Part shown: positions 1 to 13,749 of the stretch, one piece after another
Layout of the letters: each line of letters opens with the position of its first letter
Numbering within the stretch: position 1 is the first letter of the stretch
Notes under the pieces: model-generated
Database searches by the model: none
What the model saw: the letters and a program-made list of their open reading frames with translations, nothing else
What the model was told of the DNA's origin: nothing
Assembly: GCA_034509425.1 (NCBI GenBank)
Contig: JAVTVJ010000001.1
Location: 14,270,738 to 14,334,737, forward strand
Direction: 5' to 3'
DNA length: 64,000 bases
From: Eopsaltria australis
Lineage: Eukaryota > Chordata > Aves > Passeriformes > Petroicidae
Program-made: the position numbers and the translations under genes

Positions 1-637
1 ACTGCAGAAATCAGAATAAACTGACCTTCCAAGGAGAAACAGTTTCTTTGGAAACTCACTGGAGTCTTCCATATCTAAATTGAGATACCCTGACAAATAT
101 TTCTGGATTGAGAGTTACCTCAGTTATCTAAGACATCTATTTTAGCATCAACTGCTCTCTGGAAGTACCTCTCCCACACCATTATTTATACAGAGTAATG
201 CATAGAAGAATGATTTAATCTGGATGTGTAGGTGATATGTCTAAACTTGAAAGAGATTAAATGTCTGTTTAAAGTTAGCCCACAGTAAAATGGGACAAAA
301 GTGTGTACAACATTTTGGGCTTCTGATGGTCAGTGTAAAGATTTTGACAGTCTCAGCTTGTTTTCTCATAACAGATGGCATAATGGGGATTGCAAAGACT
401 ACCTCTTAATAAAGCCCCTTCAGCTGCAAACATCACTGTACAGTTTCATATGGTGTGAAAGATGATCTACAGTTTCACCAGAGGAATAACTGTAGGTTGT
501 TAGAGGAAGCTACTGATTGCATGTATCTTCTAGGAATAAACAGAATTTCTGCTGCCTAAAATTTGGTGCCTTTCTAAAGACCCAACACATTGGGGGAAAA
601 TTACTATCTATTCTCAGCTCTGGTGTCCTCCCTTTAG
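1..637 (+). other. Intron of ARHGAP28 (3' part)
   Basis: No exon is recognisable before the acceptor at 636-637. The sequence is AT-rich and unique-looking, with a pyrimidine-rich stretch just before the acceptor. Confidence 0.6.
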
Positions 638-3600
638 GTCCCATCCTTCCTGATTTCCCAAGTGAGAAAAATGAATGAAGCAGCAATGAACAACAGCAAG
701 AGACAGCTGATGTTTGACAAAGGAGTGAGAAAACTTCTGAGGAGAAAGACCATGGAACGGGAGAGACCTGAAAGACCAGAGGTATGATAAAAATATACAG
801 GTTTCAAGGGCAGCTTTAAACAGTCTCCCTCCTTTATCTCATGAAAGATTCTGGGTGTGAGGAGGAAATTTTGCCATACAAAATAAGTAGCTTTGAGCAT
901 TTTCTTTAAAGGTGTGCTTCCGAGTCCAACACCTTGATGAGACAAAGTTTTGGGAATTGATTGGAAAAGGGGAGGAAGGCAGAATGATTTCCAGCAGCCA
1001 AAGCTGCCAAGCTGTTTACAAACACATGCTGGTTTTTAACCTGTTTCATAAGAAATGGTTTTATGTGGACTGTCCCTGACAGCAGTGATTTGTAGATACT
1101 CAACTTCTACATGGATGGGTAGCTGAGTAGTAGGATGGTCCATATTAGGATTAATTGCATTTGTCCATGTCTTGGTACAGGCCACTTGATATTCTCCTTG
1201 CAAGTCTTAGAGCTTTGCACTAACTTTGTAAGCAGAGAGAAAATTCAGTTTGCCTACTATAGACACCTAAATTTGGTCTAAATGTTAAATGCCCAGTGAA
1301 GTAGATTATGTTTTTCTTCCCTGTATAGTCAGAGGAGATAGGTGGATACTTTTGAGGATTTCCAGGGCTCCAGAGGCAGTTAGGACTTCAAAAAATCTGA
1401 TAGAAAAAGCTTTCTTTGAAGGACTTAAAGCCACCAGCTTTTCTCCACTGCCTAGAAACAGAAATTAGGAACTTATTTGGGGTATGCTGCTTTGACAGAC
1501 AACTAAAATTATCTTACATATTAGGTGCAACATACAATTTGAGCAACAAGGCATGTCATGTCTCTATGCACAACATACACAGTCCCTATAGCCACTTACA
1601 TGTATTTCCATGTAGTAACTACCTGAAATTAACTGGAGAAGTATTTAGAGTCTTCCATTAATGTTTAAAAAATTAAGACTGGTGAGAGAAGTAATCAAGG
1701 GAATGGTAAAGGACTCTACAGTTGTTGAAGAATAGTCTTGAAGAACAAAAGAAAAGACAAATTAGGAAGGAATGATATCACAAGGTTGTAAGAAATAGAG
1801 AACGAGCCATCTAATACAGACAACAGAGAAAGTGAGGAATATATGGAGAAAAAAGCATAAAGATAAATGTTATGTGTGAATGGTGAATCCATTCTAATTC
1901 ACCATTCTCAAGCATTTGCCAGCACTGACTGAAATATTTTAGGTAGGGTAGGACATACATTGGTGCTGCAGATGGAGACAGAGATGTTTGTTTAAAATGG
2001 CAATGTAGACTACCATTTTGCAAAGTTAAATTCAGCCTGGGATGAACACAGATAGACTCCTTCTCTGAGGAGAGTCAATTACTGCAGTCATTGCACCTTC
2101 AGGAAGACAAGTCCATTGATTGGAGTAATTGGCTTTACGTCTAATAAAAATGAGGGTAGCCATGGCAAGGAGCTGAAATACAGAGGGTAAATTGGAGGCA
2201 AACTCTGTTTGGATAACTGAGTTTAATGTTGAGAGCACTTAACGCAATCCCCAGGTCTCAGATGTTCTAAATTACACAGAGACAGAGACTGGAGAGACTA
2301 TTGTGTTCTGGTCAGCATGGTATTAACTGGATTAGAGTTGGAATGCAAACCTTGCTAATTGATTTATCCACCATTAATCATGGAAGAGTGCATAAACTTC
2401 ATAGATGATCATTTGAACCCTACACAAGGTCAGATTTCAAATTAACAGAAACCATATGGTACTTGATGTTTTACTGTACACATACTTCAATCTGGTTGAA
2501 GATACAGGAGGCAGAAACAGAGAACTGGATCTTTATGCCTCAGGAGAATTTCATCATTAGAAGGAAGAACAGATATTCTTAATAATTTTTATGTTTTTCA
2601 ATAAGCAGTTGGTTCACTGACCAATCTTAACAGAAATAAGTTAAAGTTACGATTCAAGGGCTTTACTCTGTGTGCATTTATGTGATGCTTACCAAAGAGT
2701 TTGTGTCTTTGTGTTGTAACTGATTTGTGTCTACAAATTTGCATTTGTATGACTGTAAATGTCTTTTGAATAGCCAAGTGAATGCAAGACAGTGATTTTT
2801 TCAAGCAACCTCAAATGAGGTTGTAGAACTGCTTCTGAATGGAGATAGAGCAGTATTTGCCTTAGACTTACTCTATTGAATATTGATTTTAGGGAGCTGT
2901 CACTTTTCCTCCATACTTGCAGTCTGACATACCCGAAGGGGTGATAAGAGTTTATGCTCCACTGCATTCAAAAGTCTCTATGGCAATTCAACTCAACAGC
3001 CAAACAAAAGCCAAAGACATCCTGGCTCGATTCCACTGTGAAAACAGGTGGGTAAAGCAGAACATTTTGTTTTTCCTGAACAACAGTGTCAGAACTACAA
3101 ATGAATAGATTGTTCCCTCTTCAAAGATTCATTGTTTTACAAGAACTCTTTTTCTGATCTAAAATTGCTAATTCATGGTTGTGTTGGTCAAAGAAATTTT
3201 AACCACTGATCTTACTCTATTTATTTTACGTAATAATTGGCTCCTATACAGAATCAACCTGCCCTCCCTTACACCATTACTAAAAACATATATTAAACGT
3301 ATTTTTTAGGCTTTTGCCACATAGACGACCCAAAGGGATTGTTTACATCTGTCCATAAGTCTAAAATGTTTTTATTTCTTGTAAGGCAATAATTATTAAC
3401 AGTTATTGGAAATGGTAAATTGTATCTGAAAGTATTTTCTGTAAAGTCTTCCCATGTTACCACATAATTCTGTTCTTTGAATAAATAATATAAAATAAAT
3501 AATATAGGAGGTTAAGTTGACTGTGATGCAGTAGTCTACCTCTGTAGCAGATTCATTTTTCTCCAGTGGTCCATTTGGTAGAAGTTGTCGCTTTTGATCA

Positions 3601-5697
3601 GGCAGTTCACAGGGGAAAAAACCCAAACTGTAGCTTACAATAGATGGTGGGTGATAAGGCAGCAATTATAACAGAAAGACAAACTGAAAGGTTTTTTTCC
3701 ATCCTAGCCGTGGATCATCTCCGAACGTGAGAGGCCAGATCCAAAGTTTACATGAAATTGGAGGAAATATAGGTAGGTCTCAATTTTGAAAATTAATTCT
3801 GCATTTCCTTAACCTCCTAAAACACCTCAGGGCAGCACTGTGTTCATGCAGCTGGGTCTCTCCTACCCTCCAGTCCATTTGGAGGAAAGGAGCCTGACCC
3901 AAAAGCTGTTAAAATCAATGTCATTATTTATTCCAACTCCAGTGTGACTGGAGGGGCACCCCAGAGGAGAGAATGAACCCAGCGGCTGGATCTCAGCAGC
4001 ACTTCTTACAGTCTTGCCAAATTTATCTGACCTTTTGCTTACCTCACTCTCATAACTGAGCATTTATCCATGGTTAAGAGATCCTTAGTCTTACTCTTGC
4101 AAGCACATTCCACCTTGCTGTCAAGCCTTTTTCCAACATCTCTTTCTTTCTTACTGTATGTGTTAACTTCCCGCAAATAAAAACCCACAGAATTGTGAAT
4201 TCAGCCCCTGCACGTATGGGTGTTCCATACTCACACTAATCTGTGTGCTTTATTTAGATTACAAATTCCTTGCAATAGGGTTCTTGTCTTCTGTTTCATG
4301 CAGTAACACTTCTTATAATAACAACAACAGTGGCTTGCCCCACAGGTTTCTGGCCTAAAGGTCAAAAAACAGATTTAAATTTGATATTTCACAATCCTGG
4401 CTCTCTTCTTTCTCTGTTCATACCAAAATTCCGGATGCTCTGTTGGAGTCAGTTGTGAATTATCTGATTAGATTATTCCTTATTTCTCCTAGATTCAGCT
4501 CTAAAGAGTTTCTGTGAAGTTATTACAAAACATCACTTAAAGACTTACTTCAGCAGCAATCAGGAATCAGTTACTGATGGTCACACAAAACTAAATTGGA
4601 TTAGTGATTTGTTTTGCCTGTCCAAACAGGATGACCAACTCATACTAAAACAAAAAAAAAAAGATTCTAAAGGCCTTGTGAAACAATCCCAAATATTCCC
4701 ACCATGGTCTTTCAAACAATTGGGACATTTAATTTGCATCTTCTCTTAAAATTATTTTTATAGTCCTAGATCCTTCAGGGTACCTTAGTCCACTGATTAT
4801 GCATTAATTCCTTTATATTGCTTTCACTTGAATAAAATCATTAGGACCCCAGTGACCTTGTAAGTAACTGTACAAAAATTTTACCATAATCTTGTGTCAC
4901 AGCAAAGTAACCTCACCACTTAAATGACTTCATTACCCCATGTAAATGCAATATAGTCCAACAAATCAACTTAACTCTAGAATTTATTGCCTTATTACTC
5001 AACTAAGAGGCACAAAATGCCTCACTCTGGCAAAGGCAGCCACAACTTCCCAATCACCAGCTAATGAAACAACCAGAGTTCAGAGGATTTTTTTATTTTT
5101 AACCAGCAAATTGGCAACTCCCAAAAGTCTTGTTACAGTTCCTGTGTTTCTTTACAAGATCCTACTGGATGGGAGCACATTGTTTACAGAGCTACTTTTT
5201 CAGCATTTAAAAATTGCATAGAAGAGAAGTCAGAGAGTTGTAATTCCAGCTCAGTAAATCCAAAGAAATAAAATCCTCCATACTGTAGCACTTACACTTA
5301 CAGTGTTGTTAATGCTTCTAAAGAGACCATATTCACCATTTGACTAAATGCCTTGTCTATAACTCAGTGTAATGCAGGACATCCTGCCTGGAAGAGAAAG
5401 TGAATTCATGACCCTCACAGAGTAAAATCACTGGCAGATTTACCAAAGGCCCTCTCTGTATCCAGGCAAGATGTTAGCTGGATAGACACACCAAACCAGG
5501 CTTGCTGTGTGCAAGTCAGAGAAACGTTCAAGGACATTTTTACACAGCTCTGTCCCTATGTGCTCAGAACATCCTATGATTCATGGCTGACAATTTCCTT
5601 TTCAGGTCAGCACTGTTTGGATCCAGACACATTCATGTTAGATGTCTACCGTGCAAATCCTCAGGCAGAATGGGTGATAAAACCAAAAGCCAGCTGA
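638..5697 (+). CDS. ARHGAP28: Rho GTPase-activating protein 28, last four coding exons (partial)
   Basis: Four coding exons, 638-781, 2923-3047, 3708-3772 and 5606-5697, join in phase (0, 0, 2, 1) and give 141 residues plus a TGA stop at 5695-5697. Each has an AG acceptor and a GT donor. The peptide starts VPSFLISQVRKMNE, has a basic stretch (KLLRRK), then IPEGVIRVYAPLHSKVSMAIQL, and ends in a conserved tail around HCLDPDTFMLDVYRANPQ and EWVIKP. This is the region C-terminal to the RhoGAP catalytic domain in the ARHGAP18/28/40 subfamily, which turns off RhoA-type GTPases; the GAP domain itself lies left of the window. The paralogue choice rests on convergent LAMA1 next door, as in human (LAMA2 neighbours ARHGAP18). 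I see no frameshift. ARHGAP18 is the main alternative name. Confidence 0.85.
782..2922 (+). other. Intron of ARHGAP28
   Basis: It begins with a GTATGA donor and ends with a strong pyrimidine tract and CAG at 2920-2922. No further exon is needed, because the flanking exons join in phase 0. It contains one 11-bp inverted repeat (1878-1907) and no repeat family that I recognise. Confidence 0.6.
3773..5605 (+). other. Last intron of ARHGAP28
   Basis: Donor GTAGGT at 3773 and acceptor TTTTCAG ending at 5605. The contents are AT-rich unique sequence. I found no coding exon in any frame that fits the neighbouring phases. Confidence 0.6.
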
Positions 5698-7525
5698 AGC
5701 AGAAGGCAGCAGTGTACTGGACAAAAGCCAAATGGACAAGAGTGATGCCTGTCATTTTAAGCAGCTCTTGCAAAGACAAAAGAAAATGGTAGCTACAGGA
5801 CATCATTCCTTCCTACTGTACTGTCCAACTGGTGGTCAGCACATAGAAGTTTTGGTATTCCAGCTTCTGAACCCTTGGAAAAATATCGCATTAGTTATGC
5901 TTTCATATGGACTACACTTGTGCCAGTTGGCCCAGAAGGTGAGGAGGGCAGACCAAGGTACGGTGCACAGAAAACAACTGTCACATATGAGTTGTTCGTT
6001 TCCTGACCTGGTGTTAGAACACAGATTTTGGAAATAATGCAGTGGAATCAGATGAATGAAACACTACCGACCGCAGCGTGACACAGAAGCATGACAGAGA
6101 CGTTGGAGAAGGGAAGGTGTCTGTCAGGTGTGGAAGGCGTGAGCTCAACATGCAGCAGGGCCAAGACAGCTGTGTGATACCAAACTTTTCTCCTGAAAGT
6201 AAACCCATACAATGTGTCTTACTGCAATGCTTGTGTCTCTCAGTCACTCCTCATGAGTACCTGACACTGGGGGAGGGAGGCAGGAGGAGAACTATAGACA
6301 GCTGTACTGCTCGATGTATGTACCACTGTCTTCCAAAATTGTCTGTCTGGATCCCTTAGCTGTGTGCAATTGTAATGCCACAAACCATGCTCTCCTTCCT
6401 TCCCCTGTCACACAAGTTTCAGGAGACAAAGGCCAGGTGAGAAGGGGCAGATGCCCCTAGCTCTGCCTTTTACTTGATACTCTCAGAATTAAATCTGTGT
6501 AATACCAGACTATGAGATGTGTTAATGGTGCCACTTGCAGTCATCACCTTTTTTGTTAAACATTATCATTTCTAATTTGTAACCTAATTCTTTTTATTTT
6601 GTTTATTTTAGCTTTAATATGTAAGCAATTTTTATACTCTGCAGCTACATCAACAAGAGAGATCTTTGTTCAGGTCTTGTATAATACAGCATAGAGAAGA
6701 AAAAGGGCTTCCAATGAGAAAAGGGATTTAATAATTTACACATTAGGTCTTTAAAACCATAGCCAAGTTAGGTCCAGTTGTGCTGGGGGTTTTACAAATA
6801 CATAGCAAATTGCAGCTGGCATGCAGTCTAAGAAAATACAGAGGCTGACAAGAGAACAGTGGGCTGCAACTGCATTGGGAATGTCAGATAGGATGTCTGG
6901 TTTGTAGCTGGTCACAAGAGCAAGCAATGTTCTTCACTCAGTCATCTCACTTTTGGCTCTGCTGAAGTAAGGGAGGTTTGTTGAGTAGGGAAATCACAAA
7001 CCTCTGGAAAAGAGCAAGGTTTTTTTTTCATATGTCATATGCAGTAAGTGGGAACCAATGCCTTCAACTGCACTGCAATGTCCCCATCATTAGATGAGGA
7101 TGTAGCACAATGAAACCACTCACAACCTGAGCAATGATTTTTGTTCCTGATCTGGACACAGGGATGAGGCAGAAGCCCTGTTTATTGCATAGTGATGTAA
7201 AAGTACTCTGAACCAAGTCCTCCAGGTGAACATAAAGTCTGCTGTTCTGCAGACAAAGCCTGTAACTTGTGATGCTCTGCTGAAGCTGTGCAATGAGGAT
7301 CTGAACCAGAAGCAGAGCCTCTAAAATATGTCAAGTTAATCATGTTCTCCAGTAGTTAACTGTCATTAGTGGTCAGTGACAGAAATCAACACAGAATCCG
7401 TATCTTTTCCAGCAACAATAATGTCTACAGAGGGCAGATTCTGTCTTCTTTCTTATCTTCTTGATAAAAAATGATAAAAATTTAGCAACATTTTCTTTAA
7501 AATAGTGACATTTTTAACTTTCTGG

Positions 7526-7606
7526 TTGTTTGGGAGGGGGTGCTTTTTGTTTGTTTTTGTTTGTTTGGGGTTTTTTGTTTTCTTTTGTTTTTCCTTTTTC
7601 TTCTTA
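7526..7606. repeat. T/G-rich low-complexity tract
   Basis: A run of TTTG and TTTTG units that decays into a T-rich stretch. Short frames through it encode only K/T/N-rich or F/L-rich peptides and are not genes. Confidence 0.75.
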
Positions 7607-10561
7607 ACACTACGGGAGACATAGTTGCAGCCAGGAAAAAGCCAGGACAGTTGTATTATAAAATACACTCCTTATTTTGACAACTATTTATTTTAAGTAT
7701 ACAAGAGATAGTATACCTGTGGCTTGTTTATAGGACTGAGCATAAATGTTTTGTCACGTGCTTTGCTCCCAATACCCTTTATTCCCTGTGTGGCGATGGA
7801 CAGGTCTTTCTGCTTGTGCTGCCCTTGTCTGTCAGCTGTACAGCAGGACTAGTACTTTCCATATAAAGGCAACATGAGAATTAGTTAAGTTAAATTCTAC
7901 TCTCAGATGCAGCCAAACAATTCCCTGAGCAGATCAGGAGTTATAAACATCCATCTGGGAAGAACAAACTCAGCAAACGCTTTTTATGTGGAAAGTGCTT
8001 TGAATACAAAGAGAGTCATATAATGCTAAGCATCGTTGTATCTATAGGACTCAACTCAAAGGAGTTCTGTGACTATACAGAAAGCCTAAACATTAAGAAA
8101 ATAATTTGAAATGTCATAGCAAATGAGCTAACTTTCTACAACACTTTCAGACAAATACATTGACCTCCTCCATCTTGCCTTCTCACTTTGCTCTGTGTTC
8201 TCAATGGCTGTGCAAGGGAAAGGACAGAGCAGCCCTGTGCTCACACTGCAACTTGCTCAGCATGTTCTGGACCTCATCAATGTTATTTCTGAAACAGATC
8301 TCCCTGCATTCCATATAGAATGCAAAGGGATTTTGGAAGACTTTTACCACTTCACAACTTAGGAAAGTCAAATATGATGTAATAAAATCCACCCTGTGAG
8401 CTCTTGTTTTATGCTAAAACTGCCTATAACTTTATAAGACATGCATATTAGCAGATGAACCAGAATCTACATAGAGTGCCCAGACTACTACATCATGGCC
8501 AAATACCTCCTGTCTCTGAAAGAAGAATGTCAGAATTCTCTTTTGATACAAATGGCTCTAATGGCCCATGTGTAGTGCTTAATACTGTTCCACATTAAGT
8601 TGTTTTGTATTGTTTTGGTACACTAACTTGATTTAATATGCAGCAGATAAATGGAACAAGCTCAATGGCATTTTAAATATGACATCTCAACTTTAGGTCT
8701 TACATTTCAAGATGCTGGTGGGAGGCATGAGGAATTTTGTTCCTCCTAACAGAAGTTGAAGTCAAAACTAAATTACAAGAGGATTGTCACCTAACAAAAA
8801 GTAACATATGTGGAAAGCTATTAATAAGAAAGGAAGAAGGGAGAAATTTACTGAAATCACAAAGATCCCTCAAGCATTTATGTACTCCATGGTTCTACAA
8901 GGACAGCATTTTGCATAAACACATAGAGAGAGAGTATTGTAAAAAGCAGGTTTTGCAAAACAGACTGGAATGCTTTAACCTGTATATGCCGCTAATGTCA
9001 TTAGAAAGTGTGCGTGTGTGCAAATGTGTCTGTGTCCATGTATAATATTAACTACCTCACTCTGCATTTTCCAGGAAAAATATTTTGGCTTAGATGTTTA
9101 CTACATAATCTATTATGAATTTCACATTAACAGTTACGAAGTATTTCCTTTCGTATGAGGCAAGATTTGAAATTGCAAAAAAGGATCTAGTAAAATACAT
9201 ATTTCATGATAAGGATGAAATTTTATCCAAACCACATTGCCTAAATTATGCTTGTAATGTGAACCTTATGAGATCAGATGTTGGGGTTAATAGACAATGA
9301 ATACAAACACACGGTGTTCCCTTTTTATTTTTCAATGGGTTTCTATTAATGTGTGTCTTCTCTGGAAAATAATAAAATGCCACTAATCAAAGCAAAGTGT
9401 TTGTATGTACATTTCCCTTACAATCCTCATTATGTTCTGTGTTTTGTTGAAGTATGCCAACATGTACGTGTATTTGCACAGCAGAGTGTGTCCATTGTAT
9501 TGTATCCATGTCAAAAATAAAAACCGTACAACAAAGCCAGCTCTTCAAATCTAAACACGTGTATTTTGGATAGAAGCAGGGGGCAGAAACTACAAAAAGC
9601 AATGGTGTGTCTGTTTTAAAAGTGACTGTGCTGTTACAGCACCTGAACAGCTGTACAGAGGACCATGTTCTGCCACCCTTGCTGAAGTGGAGGAGCTCTT
9701 TGCTCCAGGAGCTCTTCTCTTGGACTACCTCAATGCAAGGTACAAAACACACTGCTTGGAATCCTGCCTCATTGAAAGCAATGGCAAACTGCTTTGGAGT
9801 TTCATTTCAGCCAGTATTTTTTAAGCTAGTAAAAAATACATAGGCAGAAACTAACTTTAGAACAAATGGTACAAATGCATAATAAAAGTCAAATAAAATT
9901 GGAAGGAGCAAACAAAAATACTGCTAGTTCAAAGAGAAAAGAAAAAAAGGAGATGGAAGTGACTTGCAAAGAACTATGTTTATTACAGATGCATATTGAA
10001 GTATGAGACACATTTGTCACTGCTCAATGATCTGGCCAGTTGGTGAATGGATGTCCTTACTTGATTGAGATTGAGCACACACACCCCCAAAAACTGGCTC
10101 AAGAGCAACTACTGGAAGACTCATTTTAGAAACAGAGGCAGGCATGGTAAGAAAAGACAGAAAGAAAATACAACTACAGACTAGCCTCAAAAGTGCCTCC
10201 CTGTGTCCTGTTTTCCAAGGAATGATGCATTAGTTTTCATGGCCAAAATAGATAGTTTTTTCCAAACAAGATCCAAATTGTTTCTTCAGCCAAACATCAT
10301 TTCATAGGTGTCTCTGTGCCATAGAGATGGTGCTTGTCCTGAAGCTGATTCCATGAAAGCAAAAACAGGAACATAATCCTTCTAGCCAATGTATGTGTAA
10401 TGAGCATCAGAAACACTGGATAGTAAGGCAGAAGGAAAAGGAACTGGAGCTACAAAGTGTAACTAACAAAATTCTATTCATTAAACTCTGAATCTGAGAC
10501 CTTCAAAATGATGCCTTTAGTCAGTCTCCTGCTCCCTCTGCTGGACTATGTCCACTTAAAT

Positions 10562-10640
10562 TTTACAGAATCAGTCACATAATGGCCCAGATTAGAAGAA
10601 GCCTTATAGATTATCTAGTTCCAGCCTCCCTGCAGTGGTT
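10562..10640 (-). mobile_element. CR1 LINE 3'-end fragment (degenerate)
   Basis: It reads like the reverse of a CR1 3' end: an AGAATCA...ATAATGG start, then AGATTATCTAGTTCCAGCCTCCCTG. This is the usual bird CR1 terminal pattern, heavily diverged and only about 80 bp long. Confidence 0.6.
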
Positions 10641-10721
10641 ATACTTGTAACTTCTCAGCCTTCCAGCTCTTTTTCTTTTAACTAAAATACATGGACAACT
10701 GAACTACATGAAATAATGCAG

Positions 10722-11102
10722 TTTATTGTAGTTTTATTATGTGGTCCAAAATTATAACCTTCTTACAAAACTGCCAACACACAATAAAATGAAATACTGT
10801 CAAGTAATCAAAAGAAAATATACTGTAAACACTGATTAATAAAAATTCCCAAAAGAAAAATACCCAATTAATGCCATTAAAATTGTTGTAGAGGTATTTG
10901 TTGTTTAAAACCATTTAGTCAAAATGTAGACATAGAGTTTCTCATTAAAAAAAAAATAAATGACCTGAGTTGAAAACAACCAGAAAAATCAAAATAGACA
11001 CAGGTTCTTCCCAGTTCTTCTTTTCATTATGAAATGAGAATGCAAAATAACAGATCAACAAAAAAAAGAACCTCTCTCAGTCCAGACAGGCTTTGCTACA
11101 GT
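10722..11102 (-). other. LAMA1 3' UTR with candidate poly(A) signals
   Basis: Downstream of the LAMA1 stop (toward lower coordinates), two AATAAA signals on the minus strand appear at 10733-10738 and 10722-10727, seen as TTTATT on the plus strand. Using them would give a 3' UTR of about 365-400 nt. These are the first clear signals after the stop, but no transcript evidence is available. Confidence 0.45.
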
Positions 11103-13749
11103 TCAGTGCTCAGCCCCAGGGCAAGAATGAGGAAACACTCCACGCAGGTCAAAAGCTCTGCTAAAGTCAAACAGTTCAGGATGTTGGCCCTTGGTCAAAA
11201 CAAGGTTCCTCAAACAGCCACGGAATGAGCTCTTGCTTGTGAGGCAGTTTTGCTTCACATCAGCTGAAAAACAAACATGAAATGTGTAAAACCTGTTTCC
11301 ACCACATGGAAAAAATACAAAGATCAAGGTTATTCAACTTCTCCCCCCTCTGAAATGAGCGATAAAACCAACACCTGAGGAGCATCAAGTTCCATTCATG
11401 TTTGGATCAACTATGACATCCCAACATGGACAGTCACTGCACCCTTCAAGCATAACCCATGCACAGCAATAACTGGCAGAGTTTGCAGAAATAGTTCTTC
11501 CCAGGGGACAATGGAAGATGAGAGGGGAAAACAAAGGAAAAAGCCACTCTGCATGGGTGTTTTTGAAGTTTAAATAGAAACTAGCAGAATACGAAGCAAC
11601 AGCTGAGCTGTACACAGTCACAATTCCCATGGCAAACCAAAAGGGAACACATGTTAAGAGTCACTCTTGTGAGAGTGAGCCCAGAAGGGACAGAAGGGAA
11701 GGGAAATATTATTGTACCTACCAGGATAACCTCCAACATAAATGGGATTGTTCGTATCTGCAGATGTTGACTGGGTGTAGGGATTATCAGTGTGGACCAA
11801 ATTCCCATCAATTATCAGCGAAATGCCGTGTTTGCTTTTGTGTGCTTGAAGTTTGTGCCATTTCCCATCACACAAGCTATTTGTGCCTCTTGGTTCATAT
11901 GTGGCCGTTATTCTGCCAGCTCCATTGTTGACATGGAATAAAACCTGTACAAACAGCCAGATGCCAATGGAGATATAAAGTAAGAATACATGAACTAATC
12001 TGCCTAGATAAAAGCACAATCACTCTGGCACAGAGATTTCCGTTTTAAATGTTTGGCAATATACAACATTAATGTTTACTTTGATGGATGGAGTAGATCC
12101 TTATTAAAGTGCTTTTTAGATCTTAGATCTACCTATGCAGTGGTCCATTGTTACACTTCGCTAGGGATTTCAACATTTCTTACAAATACAAATCAAGACA
12201 TTTTTCACAGAACCTGAGATTTCAGACCTGAAAGAAGATTCACTGTACATAACTGAAGAGAAAGAAGAATGGCCTGAAAGCACTTGTCATTGCCTAAATG
12301 TATTGATTTTTTTCATGTATTTATTTTTCAAAGCAGCAAACATTTCCTCCACTCTGTGGTGAGGATTAATATGTAAGTATTAACTGGGAAAGTATGTCTC
12401 ACAGAAACAGTGATATTTAACACTGTCTCTAGCTAGGAAGCTTTGAATAAAAAATGAGCTATTTCTGCAAAAACAAATACTTAAGAGCAATCAAGTGTAT
12501 ATTTTTTATGCAAGAGATGACTGGAGAGCTATGTATATTGATTGTTAAAAGGTTTATGGAGCATAATGGCCAGTAGAAGTAGAGAATGAGTTAATTGCTC
12601 ATGAATATTGAAGAAGAGGTTACAAAACAGTGTGCATTGTATATGCAATATTTTTCTCAAGGACAAGGATAGCTTTATGGCAGAAAAAGTATTAAGCTAT
12701 AAAAAAGATATATATTTTGTCTACCATGCAAGGTATGTAGTACAGGAGGTCAAAGTGGCTGCACACTAACATAGATTACACTAATTAAGAATCCAGAAAG
12801 TTCCAGTGACTTCTGCTAATCGCCCATTTTATCATGTGATGGCAATGAGACACCTTGAGACAAAGTCTGTCCCATATTCGTGCTGTGGAAAGTTGCCTCC
12901 ATCGCACTTCAGTGGTGTGTATTCCAGGCATTCCAAGAGCTTTAGCCTCCCTGTTTCAAACAAGCCTTGTGACATGAGTGTGCCTGCACAGGGCAGCCTA
13001 CCTTGCCATGTACAATCTCCAGTCCAATGGCATCAACCTTGGCACTGCTGACGCCGAGAAGAACTCCGTGCAGCGCTGTCGTACGGAACTCCAGGGTGAT
13101 GTTCACGTCAGACCGCACTTTGTAGCCTTCTCTGACTGAAAAGAAGTTAGAAACTTCTAGCAGAAGACTTGCAACCCACAGTACAAAGTAAAATATATAC
13201 ATTACCATTAAAAGGTCCAAAAAGCTTATTAATTATGCTGCTGGAATATGACCTTGCAGAACCTCTGGAAAGTAAGTTTTACAAAGTCATAATTCCCATT
13301 TTTTTACTGGAAAAGATAAATTCCCAAGAAGGTTTTTTCTATTAATTCAGATTCAATCCATTCTATCTCATTTGTAAGAAACAGTAAAGAACACAAATGT
13401 AATCTTGTCTTCATATTCCTTAATAGACCTTAAAATAATTTCTTAGCTAAAGAAAGATGCAGTTCATTTCATTCCCAATGCTAAAATCATTAGCTCTTTT
13501 ATTTGTGCAAGAGAGCCCTTTGCAGAAATGACCACTTTTGGATGTATTGAGTAAAGGGACTCAGTAGATATCCATATTCAGGGCATGCACTCACTGTGTG
13601 AGGAGTCAGTTAATTACACACAGTTCCAGGAAGACCTAAAAGGAGTATGTTTTCATTAACATTAATTCAGTAAGGTACTGTTTTCATTTAATGACACTTA
13701 CCAAGAGCAGCAAAGCCACTTCCATCAAAGAAAGTACCATCCTCCACTG
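11103..13749 (-). CDS. LAMA1: LAMA1 exons 60 (end)-63: LG5 domain and C terminus
   Basis: Exons: 3' part of 13702-13855, then 13002-13135, 11722-11944 and 11103-11263. It reads [96 protein letters not shown] and [11 protein letters not shown], and ends [16 protein letters not shown] followed by a stop at 11103-11105. This is the last LG module, which pairs with LG4. Phases 1, 0, 1 are consistent, and its length equals the family norm. Confidence 0.95.

Larger units (their letters stand above)
5698..10721. other. ARHGAP28 3' UTR and intergenic gap to LAMA1
   Basis: There is no coding gene here on either strand; open frames are short and random-looking. The left part must contain the ARHGAP28 3' UTR. 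Possible plus-strand poly(A) signals are ATTAAA at about 6487, AATAAA at 8381-8386 and AATAAA at 9371-9376, and sequence alone does not show which is used. A T/G low-complexity tract and a short CR1 piece lie inside and are listed separately. Confidence 0.5.
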
